Shown: positions 34,540 to 43,152, counted from the stretch's first letter. The stretch: 64,000 bases of DNA from CBDBCU01 sp965242615 (GCA_965242615.1 CBDESR010000005.1:1178001-1242000), one strand, 5' to 3'. Made by a program: numbers and translations. Notes: generated from the sequence alone by a model not told the origin.

Positions 34540-36373
34540 TTAAAACAAAGCCACCCCGTGCTTGCGCTGGTAAGCCTCGGCAAAGATATGCCGGGCTTCC
34601 CGCAGGGCGTCCTCCAGGTTGACCAACCGCTCCGGCGTCATCCCCTCCGCCAGTTGCCGGTTGAATATCACCAACTCCCGCAACTGATACAGGGTAATGT
34701 TCTTGTCGCTTTTAATCCGGTTGTGCGCCGGGCAAAGCGGGGCGCGGTTGGTTATTTCATCCTCGCCCCCTTTGCTTTTCGGAGTAATGTGGTCCAGCTC
34801 GTAGTTGGTCAAGATAATCTGGCCGTCGTCGCCGCGGCTGATATAACCGCAGCACCACGCCCGGCCATGGCTATACCGTAACAAGGCGGTCAGCATTTCC
34901 GCCCGGTCCATCAGCGTGGACTCCCGCTTGTATTTCCTTTCCGATTGCCGGCGGTTGTCCGTGCGGAGGGTTTTGACTTCGACACCGCCGCCACCATCGG
35001 TTCGTTCCGGGAGTTGGTTATGGCCGTGGACGGTGACCGTTGGCACCGTCCCCATAACTTGTTGACCGGTAGTCTGGTCGTTGCAATGCAACTTGGGCAA
35101 CTCCCCGCCCTTGTTGAATTGCCGCTTGAATACGGTCCAAGCGCGCGGGTTAATATCGCACGCTACCCACTGCCGCCCCAACTTCTCCGCCGCCACCGCC
35201 GCATAAGCGCAGCCGGCAAAGCAGTCCAGCACCACGTCTCCCGGTTTTGTTGCCGCTTTGATAATCCGCTCGGCAAGGGCAACCGGCTTCTGGGTGGGAT
35301 AGCCGGTTCGTTCCCTCTCGCCCGGGATTTTTATATCCGTCCACACATCATCCAGCGCAACCCCGGGCATTTCATCCAAGTACCGAATAAACTGCGGCAA
35401 CTTACCGCTAGGGGCCAAGTATATACGCCCCTCGGCATCCAACCTTGCCCAACCTTCCGCCGTGGATTCGCCCGGCCGCTTCCCCCCCTGGTACAGTCCA
35501 ATGGCGGTTAGCAGGCACTTTATACACCTTTCCCCGGAACGAAACGGCTTGCCCACTATCTCCCCGGGCAGTGTTGCCCGGCGCGTGTAAGGGGGATAGC
35601 GCATAGTAGCGGCCTGCCTTATCCTTCTGATACCCGGCCGGGACTGCGTCATCGTAAGGGCGGAATGCTTGGTCTTTATAGAATCCCCCCGACTCCGACT
35701 TGCCATAGTAAAAGATGGTGTCGTGATTCGCCCCGTAACGCGACGACACGGCGTTTTTGCTATGGGTTCGCCGCCAACTGATCGCATTGCGGAACCCGGG
35801 CTTGCCTTCCCCCCCGCTGCCAAACACCCCGTCCAGCAATTGCCGCAGGTAACCGTCCGCCGTATGGTCGCAGTGCAGGTACAGGCTGCCCGTCGGCTTG
35901 AGGATACGGTGAATCTCAAACAGCCGTATCGCCATAAATGCCAGGTAAGCGGCAACGCCGTCCCCGTGAATTTCCCGGCTGGTCTCAATCAGCATATTCA
36001 CCGCCGGGTGGGTCGCCTTAATGCCGTCCACCCAATCTTGGTGAATATCTTTGTCCCAGCTCCAAGTGTCTTGGTAGCCGCCTTTGGACTTGGGGTCATC
36101 GGGCCAAGCGATGCCGGCATTATCGGCTTGCTTGGCTGTAGTGATGTCCCAGATTTTGAGCAGGCGCTTCTCGTTGTCCAGCTCGTCCTTCTCGATAGGC
36201 GGCTTGAGCTGGTCGGCGGTAAAAGTATCGTTCTTGGCAAAGGGCGGGTCGATGCAAACCAAATCGACGGAGTTGGTGTTAATCCGCCGCAGAAAGTCCA
36301 AATTGTCGGCGATATACACCCCCCGGTTGACGCCGTTGAACGGGGCGACAGCGGCGGCGGTCGGGTTCATCAT
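34540..36373 (-). CDS. DNA methyltransferase-HNH fusion, interrupted by a frameshift at a G7 tract
   Basis: Two overlapping frames together make one ~610-aa protein. The first (from ATG 36373, site GAGGTG) carries DPPF (42-45) and runs well past NRHWT; the second carries KRPGESTAEGWARL, ERTGYPTQKP, SAM-type DCFAGCAYAAVAAEKLG, the RTDGGG linker and an HNH domain (ELDHITPKSKGGEDEITN then LCPAHN). Sequence sense switches frame at a run of seven G (35482-35488); removing one G restores a single ORF. The gene is therefore off in this version: possibly phase-variable, a fresh pseudogene, or a sequencing error. Architecture matches the intact fusion at 30.5 kb, though that protein is shorter. Confidence 0.8.
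35482..35488 (-). repeat. G7 homopolymer at the frameshift point
   Basis: Seven G on the coding strand in the context CA-G7-AAGCGG. With six G the upstream frame reads straight into the downstream one (VPGGKRPGE). Confidence 0.8.
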
Positions 36374-36472
36374 TTCGTTCACCTCAAAGCGTTAGCGTCC
36401 CCTTATCCGTGACGCCCCGGCACGCCTCGGCGGTTTTCCGGCAGTCCGGGCATCTGCCCGGCCGCCGCGCCC

Positions 36473-36604
36473 TCAGCCCGGCGGCGGTTCGTCGAAAGGC
36501 AAGCCGGCCCGCTCGGCGGCGGCCTTGCGCTCCAGCCACTCCCGCCACTTCCGGTTATTCTCCGCCAGGATGCCGTCCCGAACTTTCGGTATCAGCTGCA
36601 ACAT
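36473..36604 (-). CDS. Small charged protein with GLPFDEPPPG C-terminus (copy 1)
   Basis: 43 aa from ATG 36604, with GGAGGTAG upstream. Basic amphipathic helix (LERKAAAERA) followed by the C-terminal motif AGLPFDEPPPG. The same ending occurs in the next small ORF upstream (36646-36789), and an ~80-bp direct repeat links them (about 36455-36535 and 36630-36712). It lies 100 nt upstream of the methylase-HNH gene on the same strand. No known family; the conserved acidic-proline tail may be a docking peptide (inference). Confidence 0.5.
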   Translation of the reverse strand: MLQLIPKVRDGILAENNRKWREWLERKAAAERAGLPFDEPPPG

Positions 36605-36645
36605 ACTGCCCACTACCTCCACGCGGATGCCCGGCCGCCGCGCCG

Positions 36646-36789
36646 TCAGCCCGGGGGCGGCTCGTCGAAGGGCAAGCCTTCCCGCTTGGCGGCGTCCCTG
36701 CGCTCCTCCCACGCCCGGTACTCCGCTATGCCCTCAGCCCGCCTCTTGGCCAGACCCTCAGCCTTGCCTACCCGCCCCGCCCCGTGCAA
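36646..36789 (-). CDS. Small charged protein with GLPFDEPPPG C-terminus (copy 2)
   Basis: About 47 aa if it starts at TTG 36789; the start is uncertain since no clear Shine-Dalgarno is seen and it overlaps the end of the preceding small ORF. The sequence RRAEGIAEYRAWEERRDAAKREGLPFDEPPPG ends exactly as copy 1 does. Charged helix then Pro-rich tail. It may be a decayed duplicate. Confidence 0.35.
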   Translation of the reverse strand: MHGAGRVGKAEGLAKRRAEGIAEYRAWEERRDAAKREGLPFDEPPPG

Positions 36790-37043
36790 CTGAACAGCAG
36801 CACCGCAAACACTGCCAGGAATCCCAGCAAAACTACCGGCGTCCACTCCCAGCCCGCCGCTACCTCCGGATGCCGCCGCGCATACTTCTCCCACGCCGCC
36901 CACGCTGCATCCTCTAACTCCGCCGCGCTTAACGCCGGCAGCCCTGCCCTTTCCCGCTCCTTGACCCGGTTTTCCTTGTACGACTCCCGATACCCCTCCC
37001 CCAAGATGGCTTTCCGCGCCGGCCCTATCAAGTTCAACAGCAT
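36768..37043 (-). CDS. Small membrane-anchored protein of the methylase cassette
   Basis: 91 aa from ATG 37043, with GAGAGGGAC upstream. The start (MLLNLIGPARKAILGEGYRE) resembles that of copy 1 (MLQLIPKVRDGILAENNR), with a charged helix ending RERAGLP, so the three small ORFs may be related by duplication. Unlike the others it continues through an acidic helix (LEDAAWAAWEKYA) to a C-terminal membrane helix WTPVVLLGFLAVFAVLLFS. No known family; an anti-phage or modification accessory role is only a guess from context. Confidence 0.45.
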   Translation of the reverse strand: MLLNLIGPARKAILGEGYRESYKENRVKERERAGLPALSAAELEDAAWAAWEKYARRHPEVAAGWEWTPVVLLGFLAVFAVLLFSCTGRGG

Positions 37044-37080
37044 CCGTTGTCCCTCTCGGGGTCTTCGAGTTTTGGCTTCA

Positions 37081-37245
37081 GCTTATCGGCGGTAAAAGTG
37101 TCATTCTTGGCAAAGGGAGGGTCAATGCACACCAAGCCCACCGACCCGGTATTTATCGCCCGCAGAAAGTCCAAATTGTCGGCGATATACACCCCCGGTT
37201 CACCCCATTGAACGGGGCGACAGCGGCGGCGGTCGAGTTCATCAT
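37081..37245 (-). pseudogene. 5' fragment of a methyltransferase gene (duplicate)
   Basis: About 165 nt that closely copy the start of the methylase-HNH gene at 36373, including the leader TTTGAGGTGAAC, MMNxTAAAVAPFNGVNRG and the DPPF region (GLVCIDPPF in a shifted frame). One C is missing in a C6 run relative to the complete gene, so it is frameshifted, and it stops abruptly before the three small ORFs. Confidence 0.75.
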
Positions 37246-37282
37246 TTTGTTCACCTCAAAGCGTTAGCATCCCCTCATCCGT

Positions 37283-37330
37283 AACACCCCAGCCCAACAA
37301 GCCGACCTCCAACTCCGGCGGCGAACTCAT
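37283..37330 (-). pseudogene. 16-codon 5' fragment of hom (duplicate)
   Basis: Reads MSSPPELEVGLLGWGV, matching the hom start MSSPPALKVGLLGLGV, and then runs into the leader of the methyltransferase fragment. The sequence upstream of its ATG also resembles that of real hom for ~20 nt. This marks the far boundary of an insertion at the start of hom. Confidence 0.75.
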
Positions 37331-37340
37331 CCCCGCCGCC

Positions 37341-38945
37341 CTACGGAAACCCCGGCCCGCCCACCGGCGGCCCCGGCTGCTCGAGCCGCGGCGCCGACAA
37401 CTGCACCTGATCCGCAACCCACGCATAAACCTCGCTGTCAAAGTTGATTCTCAGCCAGCCGTCAGCAGACCCCTGCGCCATCTGGTCATCAAACCACTGC
37501 TCCACCCGCTCCTGCGCCAAGCGGCCCCGAATGCGAATCTCCCGGCTCAATTCCTCCCGCTCCTCCGGCGTCAGCGCATCGAGCGCCGCGTCATCCATCC
37601 CGATAACCGCCTCAAACCCCCGCAAAGGCCGTTCCTCCGGCCCGGCAATTTTACGCACGATATAAACCCCATCCTGCGTATAAGACGGCTCGCTGATTTC
37701 CCCCACCGCCAACGGTTCAATATCCCGGTCGGCATTGCCAAAAATCAGGCTATCCAGTTCCGGGAAAGCCTCCGGCGGCACCCACCCCACATAGCCCTCG
37801 GGGCCGGCGTAATTCTGCGGCGTCGGCGCGCTCACTTCGGCGGCCACAACGCCAAAATCCTCCCGGGCCAACCGCGTCCTAACCTCCTCAGGTGCCACCG
37901 GCCCGTCAATATCCAACCGAATCCACTCCACTTCCACCTGCTCCAGATTTCCCGGAATGCCGGCATCAATGAACAGCGACAACTGAATCCGCAGCAGTTC
38001 CTCCTCCACCAGCACCCGATACTCCTCCTCCGAAAGCCCGGTCGCCGTGCGGAACTGAGCAAAGGCATTGTCAAATTCCTGGTCCAGCTGCCCGGCATCC
38101 ACCTCCTGCCCCGCCGGCGGCGTCGGCCGGAACCGGCGGCGCAACTCCGTGTCAATATCCTCCGGCGTAACCGAAAACCCCAACCCCGGCGCGGCTTGCC
38201 GCAGGATTTCCGCCCGCAGCATCTCCTGCAAATACTGGAACGGCACCGTGCTTAAATCCACCCGCCCCCCCTGATACCGGCTCAACCCCTGCAAAACCCG
38301 GATCCGGTCCACCAAATCCCCCATCGTAAAGCGCACATCCCGGATTTGCCCCGCCAAAGTGCGCGGCGGCTGGTAAAACTCCCGATACCACCCCACCGCA
38401 ACAATGGCAAACACCGCGGCAATCAGTACCGCCCCGATGATGATCGCCATCCGCTGCCGCCGGCGTTCCTCCTGCACCCCTGTTCGGCTACCCGGTTCGC
38501 TAGCAGCTCGGTTCAGGTCAGTCTGGGCCATAAACCATATCGCTGGAGGGAACACAATCGCCAAGATGAAAACGATTACAACCGGAGTGCGCGGGTACTT
38601 GGTGCTGACGAAACGGTCGTACTGGTTGACGTAGTGACGCCAAGCCAACAGGTTAACGATAGGTATGAGGACCAGGACAGTCCAAATCCCGGAACTTTCC
38701 TCGGTATCGCCGTTAGCGGTATGGAGTTCCTCTAGGGTGGAGTAAAACCAGTAGATGCTGTAAAGGCCCAAGGTGATAAGGAACAGAACCACCTGGGTTG
38801 CCATGCTACGGTATTGAATGGCACCAACAGTCTGCTGTTCAGCAGGCCGTACCGTTGCCCGCCGCCGTCGGGGGCGGTTGCGGCGGCCGGGCGGGGGTGC
38901 CGGTGCCGGCGGTACAGGCGGCTCCGGGGGCCGGGGAAAGACCAT
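37341..38945 (-). CDS. DUF4234 membrane domain fused to a SurA/PrsA-type peptidyl-prolyl isomerase
   Basis: 534 aa from ATG 38945 (site GGAGG); an in-frame TTG at 39005 is possible. After a Pro/Arg-rich stretch, residues ~45-145 form a DUF4234 domain (YRSMATQVVLFLITLGLYSI, then SGIWTVLVLIPIVNLLAWRH) with about three membrane helices. A further helix (IIIGAVLIAAVFAIVAVGW) precedes a SurA-like chaperone region and a parvulin-like domain (GPEGYVGWVPPEAFPELDSLIF, GEISEPSYTQDGVYIVRK). It would fold secreted proteins at the outer face of the membrane. Fusion with DUF4234 is unusual. It follows rpsR by ~140 nt and may be read from the rpsF promoter. Confidence 0.75.
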   Translation of the reverse strand: MVFPRPPEPPVPPAPAPPPGRRNRPRRRRATVRPAEQQTVGAIQYRSMATQVVLFLITLGLYSIYWFYSTLEELHTANGDTEESSGIWTVLVLIPIVNLLAWRHYVNQYDRFVSTKYPRTPVVIVFILAIVFPPAIWFMAQTDLNRAASEPGSRTGVQEERRRQRMAIIIGAVLIAAVFAIVAVGWYREFYQPPRTLAGQIRDVRFTMGDLVDRIRVLQGLSRYQGGRVDLSTVPFQYLQEMLRAEILRQAAPGLGFSVTPEDIDTELRRRFRPTPPAGQEVDAGQLDQEFDNAFAQFRTATGLSEEEYRVLVEEELLRIQLSLFIDAGIPGNLEQVEVEWIRLDIDGPVAPEEVRTRLAREDFGVVAAEVSAPTPQNYAGPEGYVGWVPPEAFPELDSLIFGNADRDIEPLAVGEISEPSYTQDGVYIVRKIAGPEERPLRGFEAVIGMDDAALDALTPEEREELSREIRIRGRLAQERVEQWFDDQMAQGSADGWLRINFDSEVYAWVADQVQLSAPRLEQPGPPVGGPGFP

Positions 38946-39083
38946 ACCTTGTTTAACCTCCAGCAGATAAGGCAGTAAGCGGATTGACAGACCCAACCAG
39001 CCCAATCCAAAACTTCGGGCAATTCCGCCCTTCCGGTCAAGCCGGGAATGCCGGCCTTGCTTTGCCGGGGATGACCGCCCCGA

Positions 39084-39695
39084 CTAGCGGCGAATGTTGC
39101 TCCGCACCGGCGTCATCGGCACATACGGCAGCAACGCCAAATGCCGCGCCCGCTTAATCGCATTGCTCAGCGCCCGCTGATGCTTGGCGCAGACCCCGCT
39201 CTTGCGCCGCGGCTCAATTTTGCCCCGGTCCGAAACAAAACGCCGCAGCTTCTCGAAATCCTTGTAGTCGATCTCCTTAATCCGCTCCACGCAGAACATA
39301 CACACCCGCCGCCGCGGCGCATAACGACCCCGCGGCCGCCCGCCGGGACGCGGACCACCGCCCGGCCGCGGCCCGCCGCCGGGCCGAAAACCCGGCCGCG
39401 GCCCGCCCGGGCCACCGCCCGGCCGCGGACCACCGGGGCCGCCCGGCCGAAAACCCGGGCCGCCCGGCCGCGGCCCACTCGGGCCCCCCGGCCGAAAACC
39501 CGGCCCGCCCGGCCCCGCCGGCCCGCCCGGCGCCGCCGGAGTAACCGGGGCTGCCGGAGTAACCGGGGCTGCCGGAGCCGCCGGCCCTTGCGTCGTTCCT
39601 TCCGCCGGCCCCGCCGGAGTAGCCGGCGCCGCCGGCACGGGCGGAGCCGCCGTAGTCGCTGCCGGAGCCGCCGCCGGAGTTTCAAGTGTCGTCAT
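39084..39695 (-). CDS. rpsR: Ribosomal protein bS18 with long basic Gly/Pro/Arg extension
   Basis: 203 aa from ATG 39695 (sites GGAGGAAGG); bS18 is normally ~75-100 aa. Residues ~130-203 are a standard bS18: RRVCMFCVERIKEIDYKDFEKLRRFVSDRGKI, KSGVCAKHQRALSNAIKRARHLALLPY. Before it are ~50 residues of Ala/Pro/Thr and then ~75 residues of repeated GFRPGGPxGPRPGG units, strongly basic through Arg. In the 30S platform bS18 binds bS6, whose gene lies upstream and carries an acidic extension. Order rpsF-ssb-rpsR is standard. Confidence 0.93.
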   Translation of the reverse strand: MTTLETPAAAPAATTAAPPVPAAPATPAGPAEGTTQGPAAPAAPVTPAAPVTPAAPGGPAGPGGPGFRPGGPSGPRPGGPGFRPGGPGGPRPGGGPGGPRPGFRPGGGPRPGGGPRPGGRPRGRYAPRRRVCMFCVERIKEIDYKDFEKLRRFVSDRGKIEPRRKSGVCAKHQRALSNAIKRARHLALLPYVPMTPVRSNIRR

Positions 39696-39755
39696 TCCGC
39701 TTCCTTCCTCCACTGCTGGTTGAGGTCGATTGTCCGGGCAATGACCGACCGCCGC

Positions 39756-40277
39756 CTAAAAAGGCAGGTCGTCAATATCATCATTAGGCGTATCATAGCC
39801 GCCGCGGCCGCCATAACCGCCGCCGCTGCTACCGCCGCCGCCACTACTGCGACCGCCGCCAAAGTTGCCGCCGCCCCCGCCGCCATACTCGTCCATCTCA
39901 TCCCCGCCGCCACTACCGCCGCCATAAGCCGGACGCTCGGATTCCATCCCGGCGCCGGCTTGGCTGAGAAACTGAACCTCGCTTGCCCGGACATCGTTGG
40001 CAATGCGCGCCTGACCGTCATTCCCCTGAAAAATCCGGGTGGTCAGAATCCCCTCGACATACACCTGGCGGCCCTTGGTCAGGTACTGATTGCAGGCTTC
40101 ACCGATGCGGCCCCAAGCGTTGATATTGAACCACATGGTTTCCTCCCGCTGCTCGCCGGCGCTGGTGCGGTAACGCCGGCTGGAGGCCACGCTGAACGAA
40201 GTAACGCTGTCGCCGCTCGGGGTGTAGCGCATCTCCGGGTCGCGGCCCAAATGTCCGATGATGGTGATTTTGTGCAT
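39756..40277 (-). CDS. ssb: Single-stranded DNA-binding protein
   Basis: 173 aa. OB-fold core (1-110): MHKITIIGHLGRDPEMRYTP, VTSFSVASSRRY, TMWFNINAWGRIGEACNQYL, KGRQVYVEGIL. Then a Gly/Ser-rich linker and the acidic tip DDIDDLPF, the protein-interaction tail that recruits repair and replication partners. It lies between rpsF (6-nt gap) and rpsR (60-nt gap) as in most bacteria. Confidence 0.97.
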   Translation of the reverse strand: MHKITIIGHLGRDPEMRYTPSGDSVTSFSVASSRRYRTSAGEQREETMWFNINAWGRIGEACNQYLTKGRQVYVEGILTTRIFQGNDGQARIANDVRASEVQFLSQAGAGMESERPAYGGGSGGGDEMDEYGGGGGGNFGGGRSSGGGGSSGGGYGGRGGYDTPNDDIDDLPF

Positions 40278-40283
40278 ATCCCC

Positions 40284-41369
40284 CTACCCTTGAGCTTGGG
40301 GCTGTTCCGTTTCCCGGTCCGCCGGGGTATCCGTATCGGTACCGGTACCGGTATCGATTTCCCCCGCCGCCGGCGATTCCTCAGCCGGGGATTCCTCAGC
40401 CACAACCGCCGCCGCCGCCGGTTCAGTCTCTACAACGGCCGCCGGCTCCGGTTCAGCCGCAACTTCCCCCACAGCCGGTTCCGTCTCCCCAACGGCCGCC
40501 GGCTCCTCAGCCGCAACTTCCGCCGCCGCTTCCGTCTCCACCGCCGCCGGAGATTCCTCCCCCGCAACTTCCGCCGCCGGTTCAATCTCCACCACGGCCG
40601 CCGGCTCCTCAACCGCAACTTCCCCCGCCGCCGCTTCCGTCTCTACCGCCGCCGCCGGTTCCTCCGCCGCAACTTCCGCAACGGCTTCCACTACCGGAAC
40701 AGCCGCCGATTCCTCAACCGCAACTTCCCCCGCCGCCGGTTCAGTCTCCCCAACGGCCGCCGGCTCCTCAACCGCAACTTCCCCCGCCGCCGGTTCAATC
40801 TCCCCAACGGCCGCCGGCTCCTCAGCCACAACTTCCGCAACGGTTTCCGCTACCGGAGCCGCCGCCGGCTCCGCTTCAACGGCAACCGGCGCGGCAACAA
40901 CTTCCCCCTCCGCCGCCGGACTTTCCGCGCTTTCTCCCGTAGCCGCCTCAGCCGCCGCCGGTTCCGTTTCCGCAACCGGGGCCTCGGCAGTTTCCGCCGC
41001 CGCTTCCGGAGTAGCGGCCGCCGCCGGCGTAACCGGCCGCGCCGCCGGCGCCGGTTCGGGAATCGGCACCCCCTCCGGAATGGAAACAATCAAATACCGC
41101 AAAACCCGCTCATCCTGACGCAGGCTCGTCTCCAACGCCTGGTTAAACGGCCGTTCCGTCGAGAACCGGGTCAGCCGGTAGTTCCCCTCCAGAAAGTGAT
41201 GCGGCCCCTTATGGATCGGATACGCCAACCGGCGCGTCCCCCACGGCAGCTCCTGGATGATTTCACCCTCGCGGTTGGTGATGAAATTGCTAATCTGCCC
41301 CCAGGCTTCGTTCGCTTGCTCCTGGCTGAGCATCGGGCTAAGGATGGTTACCAGTTCGTAATGACGCAA
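40284..41369 (-). CDS. rpsF: Ribosomal protein bS6 with ~260-residue acidic repeat tail
   Basis: 361 aa, against ~95-130 for ordinary bS6. TTG start with AGGAG seven bases upstream. Residues 1-100 are bS6 (RHYELVTILSPMLS, GTRRLAYPIHKGPHHFLEGNYRL, LRQDERVLRYLIV). The rest is built from Ala, Glu, Pro and Val in degenerate units such as EVAVEEPAAVGETEPAAG; it has almost no Lys or Arg and is highly acidic. No stop or frameshift separates the parts. bS6 binds bS18, the basic-extended product of the same operon, so the two extensions could contact each other (inference). Confidence 0.93.
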   Translation of the reverse strand: MRHYELVTILSPMLSQEQANEAWGQISNFITNREGEIIQELPWGTRRLAYPIHKGPHHFLEGNYRLTRFSTERPFNQALETSLRQDERVLRYLIVSIPEGVPIPEPAPAARPVTPAAAATPEAAAETAEAPVAETEPAAAEAATGESAESPAAEGEVVAAPVAVEAEPAAAPVAETVAEVVAEEPAAVGEIEPAAGEVAVEEPAAVGETEPAAGEVAVEESAAVPVVEAVAEVAAEEPAAAVETEAAAGEVAVEEPAAVVEIEPAAEVAGEESPAAVETEAAAEVAAEEPAAVGETEPAVGEVAAEPEPAAVVETEPAAAAVVAEESPAEESPAAGEIDTGTGTDTDTPADRETEQPQAQG

Positions 41370-41396
41370 AAGGCGCTCCTGTCAAGATTTTCGGCA

Positions 41397-41425
41397 ATTA
41401 TAACACTGCCGGGCCGTATCCTCAA
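41397..41425 (-). promoter_or_regulatory. Promoter of the rpsF-ssb-rpsR operon
   Basis: Minus strand: TTGAGG (41425-41420), 17-nt spacer, TATAAT (41402-41397), 28 nt before the rpsF start. Good -10 and spacing. Confidence 0.7.
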
Positions 41426-41479
41426 CTACCTTTCCCGAATCGGAATCCGGGAATTGTCAACCCTCCCCCGCCCCTTTCC

Positions 41480-42724
41480 CTAGCCCTCCAGTCCCGGCGT
41501 CGGGAATTGCGCCGTCAATTCCTTAACTTCCCGGCGCACCTGCTCCAAAGCGGCGGCCTCCTCCCTATGGTTCAGCGTACGGGCAATCAGCCGGGAAACC
41601 TGCTTAACCTCTTTCTCCCCAAACCCCCGGCTGGTAATCGCCGGCGTCCCCAACCGCAGCCCGCTCGCCACCCGCGGCGGCTGCGGGTCAAAAGGAATGG
41701 CGTTCTTATTAGCGATAATGCCCACCCCTTCCAGCGCCGTCTCCGCCGCCTGCCCGCTAATCCCCAGCGGCGTCAAATCCACCAAAATCAAGTGATTTTC
41801 CGTGCCGCCGGACACCAGCCGCAACCCGGCTTCCGACACTTCCCGGGCCATAACCCGGGCATTATCCACCACCTGCCGGGCGTAGCCGGCAAACTCCGGA
41901 CGCAGCGCTTCCCCGAAACAAACCGCTTTAGCCGCGATAGCGTGCATCAGCGGCCCCCCCTGCATAAAAGGAAACACCGCAAAGTCAATTTTGCGCGCCA
42001 AGTCCGCATTGCACAGGATAAACCCGCCGCGCGGCCCCCGCAGGCTTTTCTGCGTCGTGGAAGTAACCACCTGCGCGTGGGGAAACGGCGAAGGATGCGC
42101 CCCGCCCGCCACCAACCCGGCAATATGCGCCATATCCACCATCAAGGTCGCGTCGACACTATCCGCAATCGCCCGGAACCGGGGAAAATCCAGCCTTTTA
42201 GCGTAGGCGCTGCACCCGGCCACCATCAGCCGCGGCCGCTGTTCCCGCGCCAACCGCTCCACTTCATCATAGTCAATCTCCTCCGTCTCCCGGTTGACGC
42301 CATAAGGAACGAAATTATACAGCTTCCCGGAAAAGTTGACCCCCGCCCCATGCGTCAAATGGCCGCCGTGAGCCAGTTCCATCCCCATCACCGTATCCCC
42401 CGGCTCCAGCAGCGCAAAATAGACCGCCATATTCGCCTGCGCCCCGCTGTGCGGCTGCACATTGGCGTGTTCCGCCCCGAACAGCTCCTTGGCCCGGTCT
42501 ATCGCCAAAGTTTCGACCACATCGACATACTCACAGCCGCCGTAATAGCGGCGGCCGGGATAGCCCTCGGCGTACTTGTTATTCATCAAGCCATTCTGCG
42601 CTTCCAGAACGGCTTTGCTGGCGTAATTCTCCGACGCGATGAGCACGATACAGTTGCGCTGCCGCTCATCCTCCTGCTGAATGGCTTGAGCCACTGCCGG
42701 GTCTTGCTCGGCTAACCGGGACAT
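41480..42724 (-). CDS. glyA: Serine hydroxymethyltransferase
   Basis: 414 aa from ATG 42724, with AAAGGCAGG upstream; the frame open to 42805 adds unconserved sequence. It interconverts serine and glycine with tetrahydrofolate. Motifs: IASENYASKAVLEAQNG, NKYAEGYPGRRYYGG, HSGAQANMAVYFALL, and the PLP-lysine block TSTTQKSLRGPRGG. It lies upstream in the same direction as rpsF but is separated by a terminator-free 110-nt gap containing the rpsF promoter region, so it is transcribed towards... the same strand end and probably ends before rpsF's own promoter. Confidence 0.96.
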   Translation of the reverse strand: MSRLAEQDPAVAQAIQQEDERQRNCIVLIASENYASKAVLEAQNGLMNNKYAEGYPGRRYYGGCEYVDVVETLAIDRAKELFGAEHANVQPHSGAQANMAVYFALLEPGDTVMGMELAHGGHLTHGAGVNFSGKLYNFVPYGVNRETEEIDYDEVERLAREQRPRLMVAGCSAYAKRLDFPRFRAIADSVDATLMVDMAHIAGLVAGGAHPSPFPHAQVVTSTTQKSLRGPRGGFILCNADLARKIDFAVFPFMQGGPLMHAIAAKAVCFGEALRPEFAGYARQVVDNARVMAREVSEAGLRLVSGGTENHLILVDLTPLGISGQAAETALEGVGIIANKNAIPFDPQPPRVASGLRLGTPAITSRGFGEKEVKQVSRLIARTLNHREEAAALEQVRREVKELTAQFPTPGLEG

Positions 42725-43035
42725 AAGCGTAACTTGCCTGCCTTTCCTGCAAACTGACTGACGGATTAACTGGACTGACGGCGGATTTAGCCGCCCGGCC
42801 GCCAAATTTGACGCCGCCGGCGGCCAATGCCGGCGGTTAGTATAACCCGATTTTGGGATAGTGTCAAAGGGTGGATGATGGAGGATTCAGGGCAACGGCA
42901 GCGACTTGCTATGGATAAGCCGGGTTTTCAGCAGAGAACGCCGTTTGCGGTGAACTCGGGCCGGGGAAATCGTTGAAAATCAAGCAAATTGAACCTTGCC
43001 GGTCAAGGCCGCCAGGCTTGACAGACCTTGACTAT

Positions 43036-43064
43036 TTGCATTATTCTTATTCTTACCTTATAAT
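43036..43064 (+). promoter_or_regulatory. Promoter of the DUF1800-DUF1501-NHL operon
   Basis: TTGCAT (43036-43041), 17 nt, perfect TATAAT (43059-43064). It would give a ~190-nt leader that contains the tandem repeats. An additional TTGACA near 43018 lacks a good partner. Confidence 0.6.
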
Positions 43065-43152
43065 TGACCGCAAACAACGGGGCTTTTCCGATAGGGCGGC
43101 AAGCGGCCGTTGGGGGTGGTTAAGGGAGAATTGGCCGATTTGGGGTCGGCCG

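Noticed and set aside
36646..36903. Longer reading of small ORF copy 2 from 36903
   Set aside because: The extra N-terminal sequence overlaps the membrane-helix ORF in another frame and is unrelated to copy 1.
39141..41483. 780-aa plus-strand ORF, very Arg-rich
   Set aside because: Antisense to the low-complexity parts of rpsR, ssb and rpsF; composition follows from those repeats and no family is seen.
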